Assembly (NCBI GenBank): GCA_029168955.1
Contig: JAPDOI010001078.1
Span: 124,001-188,000 of the forward strand
Reading direction: 5' to 3'
DNA from: Aplectana chamaeleonis
Taxonomy: Eukaryota; Nematoda; Chromadorea; Rhabditida; Cosmocercidae
Length of the DNA: 64,000 nt
The position numbers were made by a program, and so were the translations under genes. Shown here piece by piece: positions 35,501 to 44,991 of this stretch (positions are counted from its first letter, which is position 1; each line of letters starts with the position of its first letter). The notes beneath the pieces were generated by a model that was not told the origin of the DNA, did not search any database, and was given only the letters and a program-made list of their open reading frames with translations.

Positions 35501-38500
35501 TAATGGGGGGTCGTACGTCTTATAGTGGATTTTGAAGATGAAGTACAGCGAGTTTCCGCCTACAAGGGGATTAAAAACAGTTGAATGGACTGAGAACTGG
35601 CTATTTTCAGGTTGTAAACAGTTGCAATTCTTTTTCAACTGCAGGAACCACTCTTCTACATATCCTACTACGTTCTTGTCTTTTTCCCAATAAATTCTGT
35701 ATGTTCTCCCTCACGAAAATTTTGCAACCCCCTCCAAATTTTCGTTTTTCCACGAAAATTTTACGACCCTCCTCACCACCCGTTGGCAAGCTATTCAAAC
35801 CTGTTGACCCTGCCGCTATAGCGCGGAAGTGGTAGGCCGGAGCATCACTGCTGGCAGGCGCGGTCGCGATGACCGCGGCTGCTGTCTGGCGGGCTCCCGG
35901 CCTGCTGAACTGAATGTCTGAGCGGAAATTCTGGCGCTTCGCTGAGTTTTTTTAGAACAGAAGGCATAATTGATGAATAGAATGATACGTGGTGCATTTC
36001 GAAACCTATCGAAAACGCTTTTATGCTAACTAAATGAAGGTGAAATGTTAATTAGTTAAATCATTTCGGAATGGCAAGAGCTATGCTTCACTACCATTCC
36101 CAATAATACAATTCCACAGAAAATGGCCATATTCTTGGCACCTCTGAAATGGCATTGTGAAAGAATACTTAGCCAGTCTGAAAACCGCAAATTCCTTTCA
36201 CCCATAGTGTGCAACCCCACGCGCGACACCTGCAGAGGAAAAGAAATAGGAACCATAAAGAAGCAAAGTAAAAACACCAGAATTTACCTCACATATCAGC
36301 TGCTAAGCCGATCATTGACGGTATTCGGCCAAGTGCCAGAATCTACCGAATACCACTAGGGGAGCTTTTTTGGTCGATCTAGCCCCTTTTAGCGAAACGC
36401 ATTCGTACAAGTGCTTCTAACAGTATTTTCTATACTGGATTTGTAGCTGGTAAAGAGATCTCTAGACGGGTTACGGATGGGTTTTTTCAATTAGCGAAAG
36501 GCAATTTTGAGGGCCAAAATTTGTGTTGACATTGGCTTAAAACTTTTTACTGGGGGTTATTTGGGATCCTGAATACGTATCTAGTAGAGTGTTGCCCGAA
36601 TATTCGTTTATTCGAATAATATTCGAATATTCGAATATTCGAATAATTCGAATATTCGAATATTCAAAGAAGTGGATTATTCGTTATTCGAATAATCGAA
36701 TATTCAAAGAAGTGGAATATTCGTTTATTCGGAATATTCGGAATATTCAAAGAAGTTAAATATTCGGTTTATTCGAATATTCAGCAAGAATAATTTGAAC
36801 ATTCGACAAGATCGCACTCCATTTTGCCCTGATTTTACATTTCAAAACATCTTAAAGCGTAGTGACTACTAATTTCTCACAATTCTTCGATATCTGATAA
36901 ATAATATAATGTTACTGTGCTTATGTGGGTTAAATTCCATTCCAAAATTGTATCTCGACGCGCTTTGCGGCCGCACGCGCTCGAGTCAATCGAGTTTCCA
37001 GCTCCAAAGCCGACACGATATGGCTTTTAATGCAGTTTTCTTCAATTTTGCTTTAGTTTCCAGTTTCTAAACCCACCTAGAGTCAAACAGGATCCGCAGC
37101 TGCGGCGTTGGAAACTCTTCCGGACTCGAGCGCGGCCGCAAAGCGTGTCGAGACGCAATTGCGGACCGGAGTTTGACCCAGATAAGCACAGTATAGCAGG
37201 TATTTCCAATATATTAAATCGCTCGTAGGATTTTGTCAAAACGCTAGAAATGCCCATTTCAATCTTTTAGTTATAGAGAAGAGTCTAAATCTCGAGCGGC
37301 TCATAAGTATAGCAACACTCTGAGCAACATTGAAATTTCTTCCGATGATGGCCAGAATGAGCCATTTTCATGTGTATTTTCATGAAACTGGTTCGAGGTG
37401 ATGCTATTTGTCTACTTTCACGGTGAACTTCACCTGAATTCTGACGCAAAAGCCCAAGTTCTCTCCTTCCATAATGCTGGACGTAGAATTCGATGGTTTC
37501 CAGCCACCTAGGTCGACCAGCTGGATGAAGTCTCAAGTTCGTGCCAGATCCTGAGCCACTCAACGTCTGTTGTCGCCCAGACGTCTCATGGAGCTGGGAA
37601 GCGAGATATTACACGGCGAGTTCCCAGTGACATGGTGTCGGTCTCAACGACTAACTAAGAATTGTCGCTGAGTTTTCTCGAATTGTCGCTGAGATTCCGA
37701 AGTAGGGCACGGCTAAGCAGCACTAGGGAGTTCGCAATCGCATAAACCGCGCATAACTCAACTGACCTCAACTAAGCTAAACCAAACTAGACCGAAGCAG
37801 ACCAAAAATTTGGCGGCAATTTAGCGGGTGTTTTGCGGCTATTTCACGGCGAGCATTATTCGGCGACTATTTCGCTGCCAGCATTATTTGGCGGCTGTTT
37901 CGCGACTATTACTCGGGAAAAAGGCATTTTGCGTCTGTTTCGCGGCTATTTCTCGGCCAAAACTCAGAGTACACGCTCGTAAACGTGGTTGAGATAACCG
38001 CGGAAATATAATTGTATGGCTCAGAACGCAACGCCTACTGCATTTTGAAGCGTCAAAAAACGACCCACAATGACGCTACACGTGTGAGAAGCTTGACCCC
38101 GCCCTGTATCTGCCCGCCCTTGTATTTGGCGTCCTCCTCCAAAAGAGGGGTGCTGGGCCATTCCCACCGATCGGCGACGCTTGTGGGTGGTACAATGAGT
38201 AACAATAAGTGGGCCATACACATCGACAATGGTGGGAATGGCCCAGCACTCCTGTTTGGGAGGACGCAAATACAGGGGCGGGCTGATACAGGTGCGGGGC
38301 CGACTCTCAGCCGTTTAGCGTCACTTGTGGTCGTTTTCGACGCTTCAGAATGGGTAGGCATTGTGTTCTGAGCCATGCCACTCAACTTCCGCGGTTAGTA
38401 TCTCAACCACGTTTACGAGCGTGTATGCTAAATTCAAGTGACAAGAGTGCAGTCGGTTCAATTACCCAAGTATGCAGTACATTGGCCCCGCCCAGCATCT

Positions 38501-40241
38501 GGAAGCCCTGCCCATCCGGTGGCGGCCTCAGTGGAGGTTGGGCGACCCAGCCGCGACACGTGGGTCTACCGACTACGCTTCGTGTCGGTTTTCCGACCGC
38601 GACGCGTGTCGGTGTGCCGACCGCGATGCGTGTAGGTGTGCTGACCGCGATGCGTATCGATGCGCCGGGCCCGACGCGGGTAGGTGCAAAGTAGTTCCTA
38701 AGCCACATAAAAGTCTTGCTGGATGTGAACCGCTGCTAAATAGGCCGCTAAACGTGACAGGTCAAAATGTCAACAGACCGACAATAGGCGGACGTCGCTA
38801 AGCAACGGGCAGTTGTCAGGCTTACAATGCGAGCGATTTGAGTTGTCAAGAGGGTGCAGTTTATGAGATAACAACTTTCGATTTGAGACCGGATTCATCA
38901 AAGATTAATGGTAAGTTATGTTATCGGCTCGCAATCGTTATCAGTGAGTCAGCAAGCCTGTGAATAACTGATAACGGTTGCGGTTAGCCGATAACGCTAA
39001 CTTACCATGAAAAGTGCTATGATGAATCCGGCCTCTGTTGTCGATGCCCCAGTTTGCCCGAGTGGATTGGATGGGATAGTACGCAATAGTGTTCCCCAAA
39101 TATTCGTTTATTCGAATAATATTCGAATATTCGAATAATTGGAATATTCGAATATTCAAAGAAGTGGATTATCTCGCTATTCGGAATAATCGAATATTCA
39201 AAGAAGTGAAATATTCGTTTATTCGAATAATCGAATATTCGAAGAAGTGAAATATTCGAATTATTCGTTTATTCGAATATTCAAAAAATATTCGTTCCAA
39301 CACTCTAGTATCTAGGGCCCGCTTCCTGATAGTCTAAAGCTTACTGTAGATTACGGTTGATGTAATGCAACTTTTTCTGGCATATTCCACAATGATATTT
39401 CGAAAATCGATAAATGGACTTCAAATTCATGTTGAGCACCCCAATTGACTCCCCACAGACAAGTTTTCATGCAAACCTCTTGTAGCGTTTTGGAATTCAT
39501 CAAATGTCGCAGTTGTCGAAAATTTGACCGGTCGGACGTTTCAAAGCAAACTTGTCGAAGTTTTTCGCGAATCGCCAAATGGACCTCAATGTCGTGTTCA
39601 GGACCCCGAACAACTCCCTAGAAAACAGAACTGCCTGATCCCTACGTAGTAAATGTCCCACCCAGCTGAGAAAACCTAACTGTGTCCCAGCTCGAAGTTC
39701 TCCTCAGCAGCTGCAAACTCAACTTACAATTAGATTTAGTAACATTCTTCAAAAGTACTCCTAATCAGAGTGGATTTTGGTGCGAATTGCCGGATCGTGA
39801 GGTACTACTACTCTAGCCAGTATGTTAATCGCAACAACATCACAGCCTTTTCCCGGAACGGTGAACGCTATCTGCAAAAACTATCAACTCTTCTAAACGT
39901 GCGCGTCTAGAGATCTGGACACACCGGTATCCAGCATCCCAAGTGAATTCGCCTCACTAGTACTTGGAAATGTATGGTTTCGTGGAATAAAAACTAGATA
40001 GTGCATTGCGGTACGCAATTTTCAATGTTTTGTTCAGGTTGGCGTTCGATCCACGCCGTACGACGCTTCAAAACCGCAGAAAGACTTCTATAACAATAAC
40101 ACTTTGGTAACTCTGAGTAAAATGTTCTGCGTCATCGTTCTGCTCACCGCATTCGTCCTGGTGATGAGCCGAAGTTTCGCACACTTTGTCGACATCGAGT
40201 CGAGCAACTCAACTTCCATGACTTCGTCATTCTTCCTATAG
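26590..40241 (+). CDS. Host gene, six-exon model, predicted single-pass membrane protein of about 240 aa, function unknown
   Basis: Model: exon 1 26590-26676, exon 2 26732-26827, exon 3 28750-28784, exon 4 30764-30934, exon 5 39769-39898, exon 6 40038-40241 (TAG). All junctions use AG/GT and every phase fits: 0, 0, 2, 2, 0. Donors include GTGAGT (26677 and 26828) and GTAAGT (30935). Acceptors include TTTTCCAG before exon 3 and TTTTGTTCAG before exon 6. The start MSKVTPSEFECD has no signal peptide. Exon 4 carries a Cys-rich run with CHHCSGDIHS and LECDSETC. Exon 6 carries one hydrophobic segment, FCVIVLLTAFVLVM, then a tail of about 25 residues rich in Ser and Thr. I do not recognise the family. 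The 3.9-kb stretch between exons 2 and 4 and the 8.8-kb intron 4 are packed with transposons. An alternative exon-4 start at 30749 keeps the same phase. Exons 1, 2 and 6 are firmest; exons 3 and 4 are less certain, and the join could miss exons. Confidence 0.55.
27242..27698. mobile_element. TTAA-flanked MITE, AGGCAGYG family, copy 1
   Basis: The element is 27246-27694 (449 bp), starting AGGCAGCGTTCACGAT and ending ATCGCGAACACTGCCT, with TTAA directly outside both ends (27242-27245 and 27695-27698). It lies in intron 2 of the host gene. No coding capacity is visible. Confidence 0.85.
28100..28400. repeat. Dispersed repeat, inverted relative of 4930-5251
   Basis: The stretch GTGCGCGCCTGCATGCTGCG and CCCCACACTTTTTGGTTTTC matches the reverse complement of 5100-5235. 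A possible start with TTAAAGGAACG lies near 27856. Confidence 0.45.
29255..29425. repeat. GC-rich repeat related to 6696-7549
   Basis: AGGGTCTGCAGAGTTGCAG near 29259 matches the termini of the element at 6696-7549 and is followed by similar CGGCG-rich subterminal sequence. A matching opposite end was not found, so it looks truncated. Confidence 0.4.
29430..30116. other. Unassigned intron sequence
   Basis: Intron 3 of the host-gene model. No nested element boundary or exon could be supported here. Confidence 0.4.
30117..30569. mobile_element. TTAA-flanked MITE, AGGCAGTG family, copy 2
   Basis: The element is 30121-30565 (445 bp), AGGCAGTGTCCATGAC to ATCGTGAACACTGCCT, with perfect TTAA on both sides (30117-30120 and 30566-30569). 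It lies in intron 3 of the host gene. The right TTAA is followed by CCCATTCACGACCACGCC, which resembles the start of a piggyBac-like element. Confidence 0.87.
31043..32752. mobile_element. Non-autonomous hAT-type element, family C, carrying a SINE
   Basis: The element is 31051-32744, CAGGGTAGTGCGGAAAA to TTCCGCACATCCCTG, flanked by CTGCCGAT (31043-31050) and CTGCCAAT (32745-32752), an 8-bp duplication with one change. Both subterminal regions hold (CAGAAAA)n-like tandem repeats (31075-31175 and 32665-32728). The interior has CG-rich short inverted repeats and a tRNA-derived SINE. TATAAAT occurs near 31591. No transposase. It sits in intron 4 of the host gene. Confidence 0.82.
32330..32506 (-). 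repeat. tRNA-derived SINE within hAT-C
   Basis: On the minus strand, A box TGGCGTGGTGGG (near 32495) and B box GGTTCGATCCT (near 32440) have the spacing of a polymerase III tRNA promoter, followed by CCAACCAACCC and CAATTGGTAACAGATTCATG. The copy in 53040-53236 shows that the SINE was present before the hAT copies dispersed. Confidence 0.65.
32960..33125. repeat. GGCCGGG-rich imperfect repeat cluster
   Basis: Short units such as GCAGGCCGGGAAAGTT and GCAGGCCGGGGTAGTT recur about every 45-50 bp. Related CCCCGGCC units appear near 34230-34265. Confidence 0.45.
33320..34058. mobile_element. Terminal-inverted-repeat element with CTCAGACAATGG ends
   Basis: CTCAGACAATGGAAAAACCT at 33320 is mirrored by the complement ending CCATTGTCTGAG at 34058. 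The left half is made of imperfect repeats of about 30 bp around CCTGCGGTTGG and CAGGTT (33410-33620). No target duplication was found. Located in intron 4 of the host gene. Confidence 0.6.
34060..36576. other. Intron sequence with unresolved minus-strand open segments
   Basis: Between about 35197 and 35800 the minus strand has overlapping open segments, including EEAEIFIEFPTNGHNF and the imperfectly duplicated GRKIFVEKRKFGGGCKIFV. They change frame and match nothing I recognise, so I do not call a gene. The rest shows no clear feature. Confidence 0.3.
36913..37193. mobile_element. TA-flanked foldback MITE (CTGTGCTT ends)
   Basis: Starts TACTGTGCTTAT and ends ATAAGCACAGTA, with long imperfect arms containing GACGCGCTTTGCGGCCGC. 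Relatives lie in each arm of the giant palindrome at 42332-42617 and 49867-50146. Confidence 0.7.
37970..38425. mobile_element. TA-flanked foldback MITE (CACGCTCGTAAACG ends)
   Basis: TACACGCTCGTAAACGTGGT at 37970 returns in reverse complement ending at 38425, with arms extending most of the length (for example GCTCAGAACGCAACGCC against a similar complement near 38360). A nested insertion in hAT-D. Confidence 0.68.
38565..38690. repeat. Short tandem repeat, unit about 21 bp
   Basis: Four to five imperfect copies of GGTGTGCCGACCGCGATGCGT (21 bp, consensus) run in tandem. Confidence 0.6.
38889..39031. repeat. Palindromic repeat of 143 bp
   Basis: CCGGATTCATCA and TGATGAATCCGG bound a palindrome whose inner arms contain TAAGTTATGTTATCGGCT and its complement. 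It is within hAT-D. Confidence 0.65.
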
Positions 40242-40732
40242 TTATTGCTGATGAATCGGGGCCGTCAATGCCGCGATTCGAGCTCTTAGTCACCGGTGCT
40301 TCAGGATCCCTCGCGATCTAAATTGTTCTCTGTTGTGTTTGTAGGTTCTGAGTGTGTCTATTTGATTCGTTTGTATCATGCAACACAGAAAGAAACTTAT
40401 ATGTGTTTGCTCATGCCAATGATTGTAGCAAGTAGCGACCGTTTTGAGTGATCTCTTCCCCCGAATTACATATGCGTCAGCGGCCAAAATACCCTGTCTT
40501 CACCGTTGCATGGAACTTTCATTCCATGACAATGTGTCATAGCTGTAATCCGGTCACCCGTAATCGTACTTTGTAAGCATACTTTTTGCGATCGCTCTTC
40601 ACATTATTGGTTTCGGATGTCGTTTTAGCAGGTGTCCACCGGTACGTCCTTCTTACGCGTTTCATCTCAATGTTTCTGCATACTTGCAAACCTTGTACGG
40701 AAACGAATGTATCTGGATAGGGATCTCTAGAG

Positions 40733-40814
40733 TTAGGTCCGTCGCTTGCCTCCTCAAGAAGTTGCGAGTGAGATTTAGGTGTTTTCTTCCCGAGGAGGCG
40801 AGCCACGGACCTAA
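40733..40814. repeat. Hairpin of 82 bp
   Basis: TTAGGTCCGTCGCTTGCCTC pairs with its complement ending ACGGACCTAA. The mirrored copy lies near 51675-51756 in the right arm. Confidence 0.65.
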
Positions 40815-41430
40815 TTATATACACACAGAGGGAGTCAGAGGGAGGAGATATCCTGTTTTTGCACTTCGACACTTCACGCTACTTCTTTTAAGGGCAATGG
40901 TCCCGAGTGGAATTAGAGCCGCAAAAGGCGGAACAACTTTCCTCTCGGTGCTCAGAGAGCCCCTATCCCTAATGTGTCCCCAATTCTTCCAACTACTTGT
41001 TTCTTGGCTGATGCGCATAACTTGTTTCGACTTGATTTTTATGGTCCGTGTCATTCAATTAGGAAACCCCGACGCTGTTTGGATGAAAACTGGCGGTAGG
41101 GAAATCGAAGGTATACTCAGTCCCAAACGAGATGGCAAGTGAAGAGTTTCTGTTTCTCCGACTCTGGATTCTGTTTTTGGATTACGAAAAGACAGATGCT
41201 GCGTCGCGTACGTGATTTACGTGCTACTGTAATCCAAAAACGTCAGAGACGCAGAGGGAGCGCTGTTTTCTTTGGACCTCTTTCTGCTTGCCATCTCGTT
41301 CGGGACGGAGTTTATGAAGGCCATCGATCGAATTATTTTGCGCCCAGTAGGTCAGTGCGACTTCCGAATTGAATGTATTGGACAGTACTTTATTATTTAC
41401 CTCGTTGAGTTTTTGTTTGTAGTTGTATGC

Positions 41431-42915
41431 ATACCGTATTTCCTCTAATAGAAGTACACCTCTATTTGAAGTACACTCCAATAAAAGTACACCCAGAAGG
41501 GAAGTCTGAGTATTAGAAGTACACCCTCTATTTGAAGTACACCTCTTTTAGAAGTACACCTCTTCTCCGGATGGACTCTGCTACTCGGGTAAAAGTTTGG
41601 CAACTCCAATGTAGGCATTTGAGAGAGACCAGTTTGCACGAGATGCTTTCTCAATATTGTGAGGTTCAAATATTTACAGAAAAGAAACTATCGGCCATCA
41701 CTTTCTCGGTCAAAGATTGTTTGTATGGGACAACTTCTGATGAAACTTCAGCGAACTTCAAATTACCAAGGAACGACACAGAACTGAAACTTCTTATTGT
41801 TGCTATTCACGGCGAATACACGGAATTCATTCAGACAATTTACAAGAATTTTGACCTGTTTGGGTTTTAATCATTCTAAGTTGACTTGTTTTGACACAAG
41901 ACGTTGACTTCAACGGTCCTCGAAAAGCCAAGATTCCCCAGCGTTATGAAGACTGGATCATTCATGTAGAGAAATCGTTCATACGACGAGGAAATCAGGG
42001 AACTTAAGTGGTAGACTTAACCCAAAGTGGCTTGAGGACGCAAAGAACTAGCATTAAAGCTGTTGTCAATTGACTACTTTTTGAACGACTTAAGTCGTTC
42101 AAAAACCGCACCTTTTCAACGGCTCCGGACTAGGGAGAAAGGCTATCATTTCCATTGTTTTTAAGCCTAACGGTTCGATTTCTATTAATCTCTCTTTTCC
42201 TCACAAAGTACGTGCTAACGAAAGCAATATTGAACTTATACCATTTTGAAAGAAGTTGACTTGGGAGGATGTGATGAATGGTTTTCGAAATATGATATCA
42301 GTGGCTTTGGCAGCCCTATTTCGATCCAGCCTACTGTGCTTCTCTGGGCCAAATTCATTCCAGTCCGCAATTGCGTATCAACACGCTTTGCGGCTGCACG
42401 CCCCCAGGTCGGAAGAGTTTCCAGCGCCGCAGCCGCCGATCTGTTGACTCTAGGTGGGTTTCGGGATCTGGAAACTAAAAAGATTTAAGAAAACTGTTTA
42501 AAAAAGCCACATCGAGTCGGCTTTGGAGCTGGAAACTCGACCGATTCGAAAGCGTACGGCCGCAAAGCGTACCGAGACGCAATTGCGGACCGGAATTTGG
42601 CCCAGAGAAGCATAGTAAGTGGCTATGTTTTCGAGTTTGCAGTCTGAAATTTCGAAACATACAAATTTTCGAGGTTAGACTAGAAAACTCTGCCGAAAAT
42701 GCGAACTGTCTACCATCGTGCATTCAAAAATTGCGCCGAATAATAGAAGTACACCCTCTATTAGAAGTACACCTCTAATAGAAGTAAACCAAAAAGAGAG
42801 GGCTGCGAATCAGAAGTACAGCCTTTATTTGAAGTACACCTCTAATTGAAGTGCACTTAAAATAGAGGCCTGAGTAATAGAAGTACATGTACTTCAAAAA
42901 TACAAAATACGGTAT
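41431..42915. mobile_element. TIR element with GAAGTACACC tandem arrays (left arm copy)
   Basis: Ends ATACCGTATTT (41431) and AAATACGGTAT (42915) are inverted repeats. Just inside each lie arrays of TCTATTAGAAGTACACC-type units (41440-41560 and 42738-42900). Between them are a decayed coding stretch (41620-41868, with LKLLIVAIHGEYTEFIQTIY) and the TA-flanked MITE at 42332-42617. The mirrored copy occupies about 49560-51055. I recall similar tandem-unit, TACCGTATTT-ended repeats in nematodes, but cannot confirm the family. Confidence 0.55.
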
Positions 42916-44991
42916 CTGGCTATCATAATGATGAATGAACATACTTTTTACATGCAAAATCTCTCAATCGCCATTCATTTATAGTCTGATCTCACCAAAA
43001 ATTATAATTTGGAATTGGAAACTACCAGTTGATAGCAACTGACATCCAAATTGCACGCCACTCACTGCAACAGAACCACTATCGTTCTGTCAGCTCAAAC
43101 TCTCAGAAACTATTCCTGACTGGAGACAGCTGTAGTGTTTGCCATTTTTGCAGCCAAACTTACATAACTGCATAGAATGCGAAAACCAATCAGTCGAACT
43201 ACATACCCAGGACCTACCCGATCGCCGACTTCCTTTGTCTGGACAAGGGAACCACAATAAGTCATAGTGACCATTACAAATGAAATGTACTTTTGTGGAG
43301 CCACTTACGGACGAAAAGTCCGAATATGCCCATCGCAGCTGCCTAGACCCACTCTGAAAAAAGTCATAGCCATTTTTTCTCTGATTTTCATACTTATTGT
43401 ACTCTCCGAAAAGCGCATTATTTTTACGAAAATCCGGAAACGGAGCTTTAATCGTGTTCAGCGTCGAAAACTACCCAAGTAAGCAAAGTTAGGTTGCAGG
43501 AACATTTTCCAGACTTTGCGCAGACTAATAGCGTTTTGGACTTATCCGGATTTTCGCTTGGGCGTTTATTTATACCAATCACAGGTAGTGTACGGATTTT
43601 CGCTTGGGCGTTTATTTATACCAATTACAGGGCTCTCGACGCGTTTTAGAAAAATATTCCAGATTTGACTAAAATTTCGCTCTGGGAGTTATTTGGGTGC
43701 TGATCACGAATCTGAGATTCAATTATCAATTTTCCGAAGTTTTCGACTGTATTCGTTCATAGATTCCCATAGGGGAGGATTTGATGGCAAATCGCGACTT
43801 TTGACGATTTCCGGAATTCTTCTATAGAATATGCTCAAGTTAATTCTCTGGGAGTTATTTGGAGTGCTGGAACACGAATCTGATGTCGGTTTATCGATTT
43901 TTGGCAGCTTACGGTAGATTACGGTGGGTATACGGTAGTTTGGTCAAAGTCTCAGATTTGTCTCCAAATTTTCTATGTGAGGGTTATTTAGGTGCTGAAT
44001 ACGAATTTGATGTTAATTTGTCGATTATCGGAATATTGAGGTAGGTTTTGCCTCCTAAATGGCATGTTACCTACCGTAACCTACAGTAAACCTTAACAAG
44101 AAAAGGGGCAAGCAAACCCCAGATTCGTGTTCAGCACCCCAGATTACCCCTATATACATGTTTTAAGCAAAATCAGGAGAAAAGTTTTAAACACCCTGAA
44201 AATTCCATGGGTACCGAACCCCTTACCTTGCCGCGAAGCTTTGAAAACGCTCATAACTTTTTCAGAGTGATTCTAGGCAGCTGCAAAGGGCATATTCGAA
44301 TTCTTCGTCTGGAATTGGTTCTAGAAAAGTGCATTTCATTTGGAATGGTCACTATGACTTGTTGTGGTTCCCTTGTAGGAGGTGGGTGTAATCGATGTCC
44401 TATTGGAGCGGTGTTTCGCTGAAACATACATACCTATAGTTGGCTTCCTCAACAAACGGCTACTCAACTATTGAAACCAAGTGAGTAAAAGCTTTTCAAG
44501 GCGACTCGCTGCATAAAAATGACCTCACATTCATATCGACATGGTGTAGAAGTATTCGAAAGCTTACGAGGTGGTGATATGCACCGAATAGGCCACACAA
44601 AACACTCAAGTTTTAGAGAAAAGCTCATCCGAAAATCCCTAAGAATTCAACTTTTTTACGCCTATCTTGGTGTGAAGAACGCAAAACACTGACATTTGAA
44701 CGTCTGGAAGTGGGCAAGATCTCAAACTTCTTATTCTTTTTGCCTGTATATTGTCAAGGTTTCCTAGAAATGAGCAGCTCTCAATACACACGTTTGAATG
44801 CTAGGATATCTCGAAATAAAGTATTCAATACAGCCTGCGCCTTTCATGCCGCTTCTGTTCCGCGTGCTAGATGATCGACCGGGGTTTCACGCCCTTTCGG
44901 ATCACATAGCAGTTTTCACAGGTCTATAGTGTTATGGATCCGCAACCTTAGTATCTCGTACTTTGCCTGGCATCTTCACTTGGCTCAAACA

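Larger units (their letters stand above)
36577..39315. mobile_element. hAT-type element, family D, with TTCGAATA subterminal arrays
   Basis: The element is 36585-39307. Its termini TAGAGTGTTG and CAACACTCTA are perfect inverted repeats, and the flanks are a perfect 8-bp duplication GTATCTAG (36577-36584 and 39308-39315). Both ends carry dense ATTCGAATATTCG arrays (36595-36790 and 39100-39295), which could be transposase-binding repeats. No transposase frame. It contains at least three nested foldbacks and lies in intron 4 of the host gene. Confidence 0.87.
39831..44991. repeat. Left arm of giant inverted repeat
   Basis: The arm of 5161 bp matches 47482-52656 in reverse complement with scattered substitutions and small indels. 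It starts at GCAACAACATCACAG inside host exon 5 and ends at GGCTCAAACA. It includes the end of the host gene, an 82-bp hairpin (40733-40814), a TIR element at 41431-42915, and unidentified AT-rich repeats with phrases such as GTGCTGAACACGAATCT. Confidence 0.92.

Noticed and set aside
41440..42900. CRISPR-like regularly spaced repeats
   Set aside because: The GAAGTACACC units are in a eukaryotic transposon, with short, related rather than unique spacers, and no cas genes.
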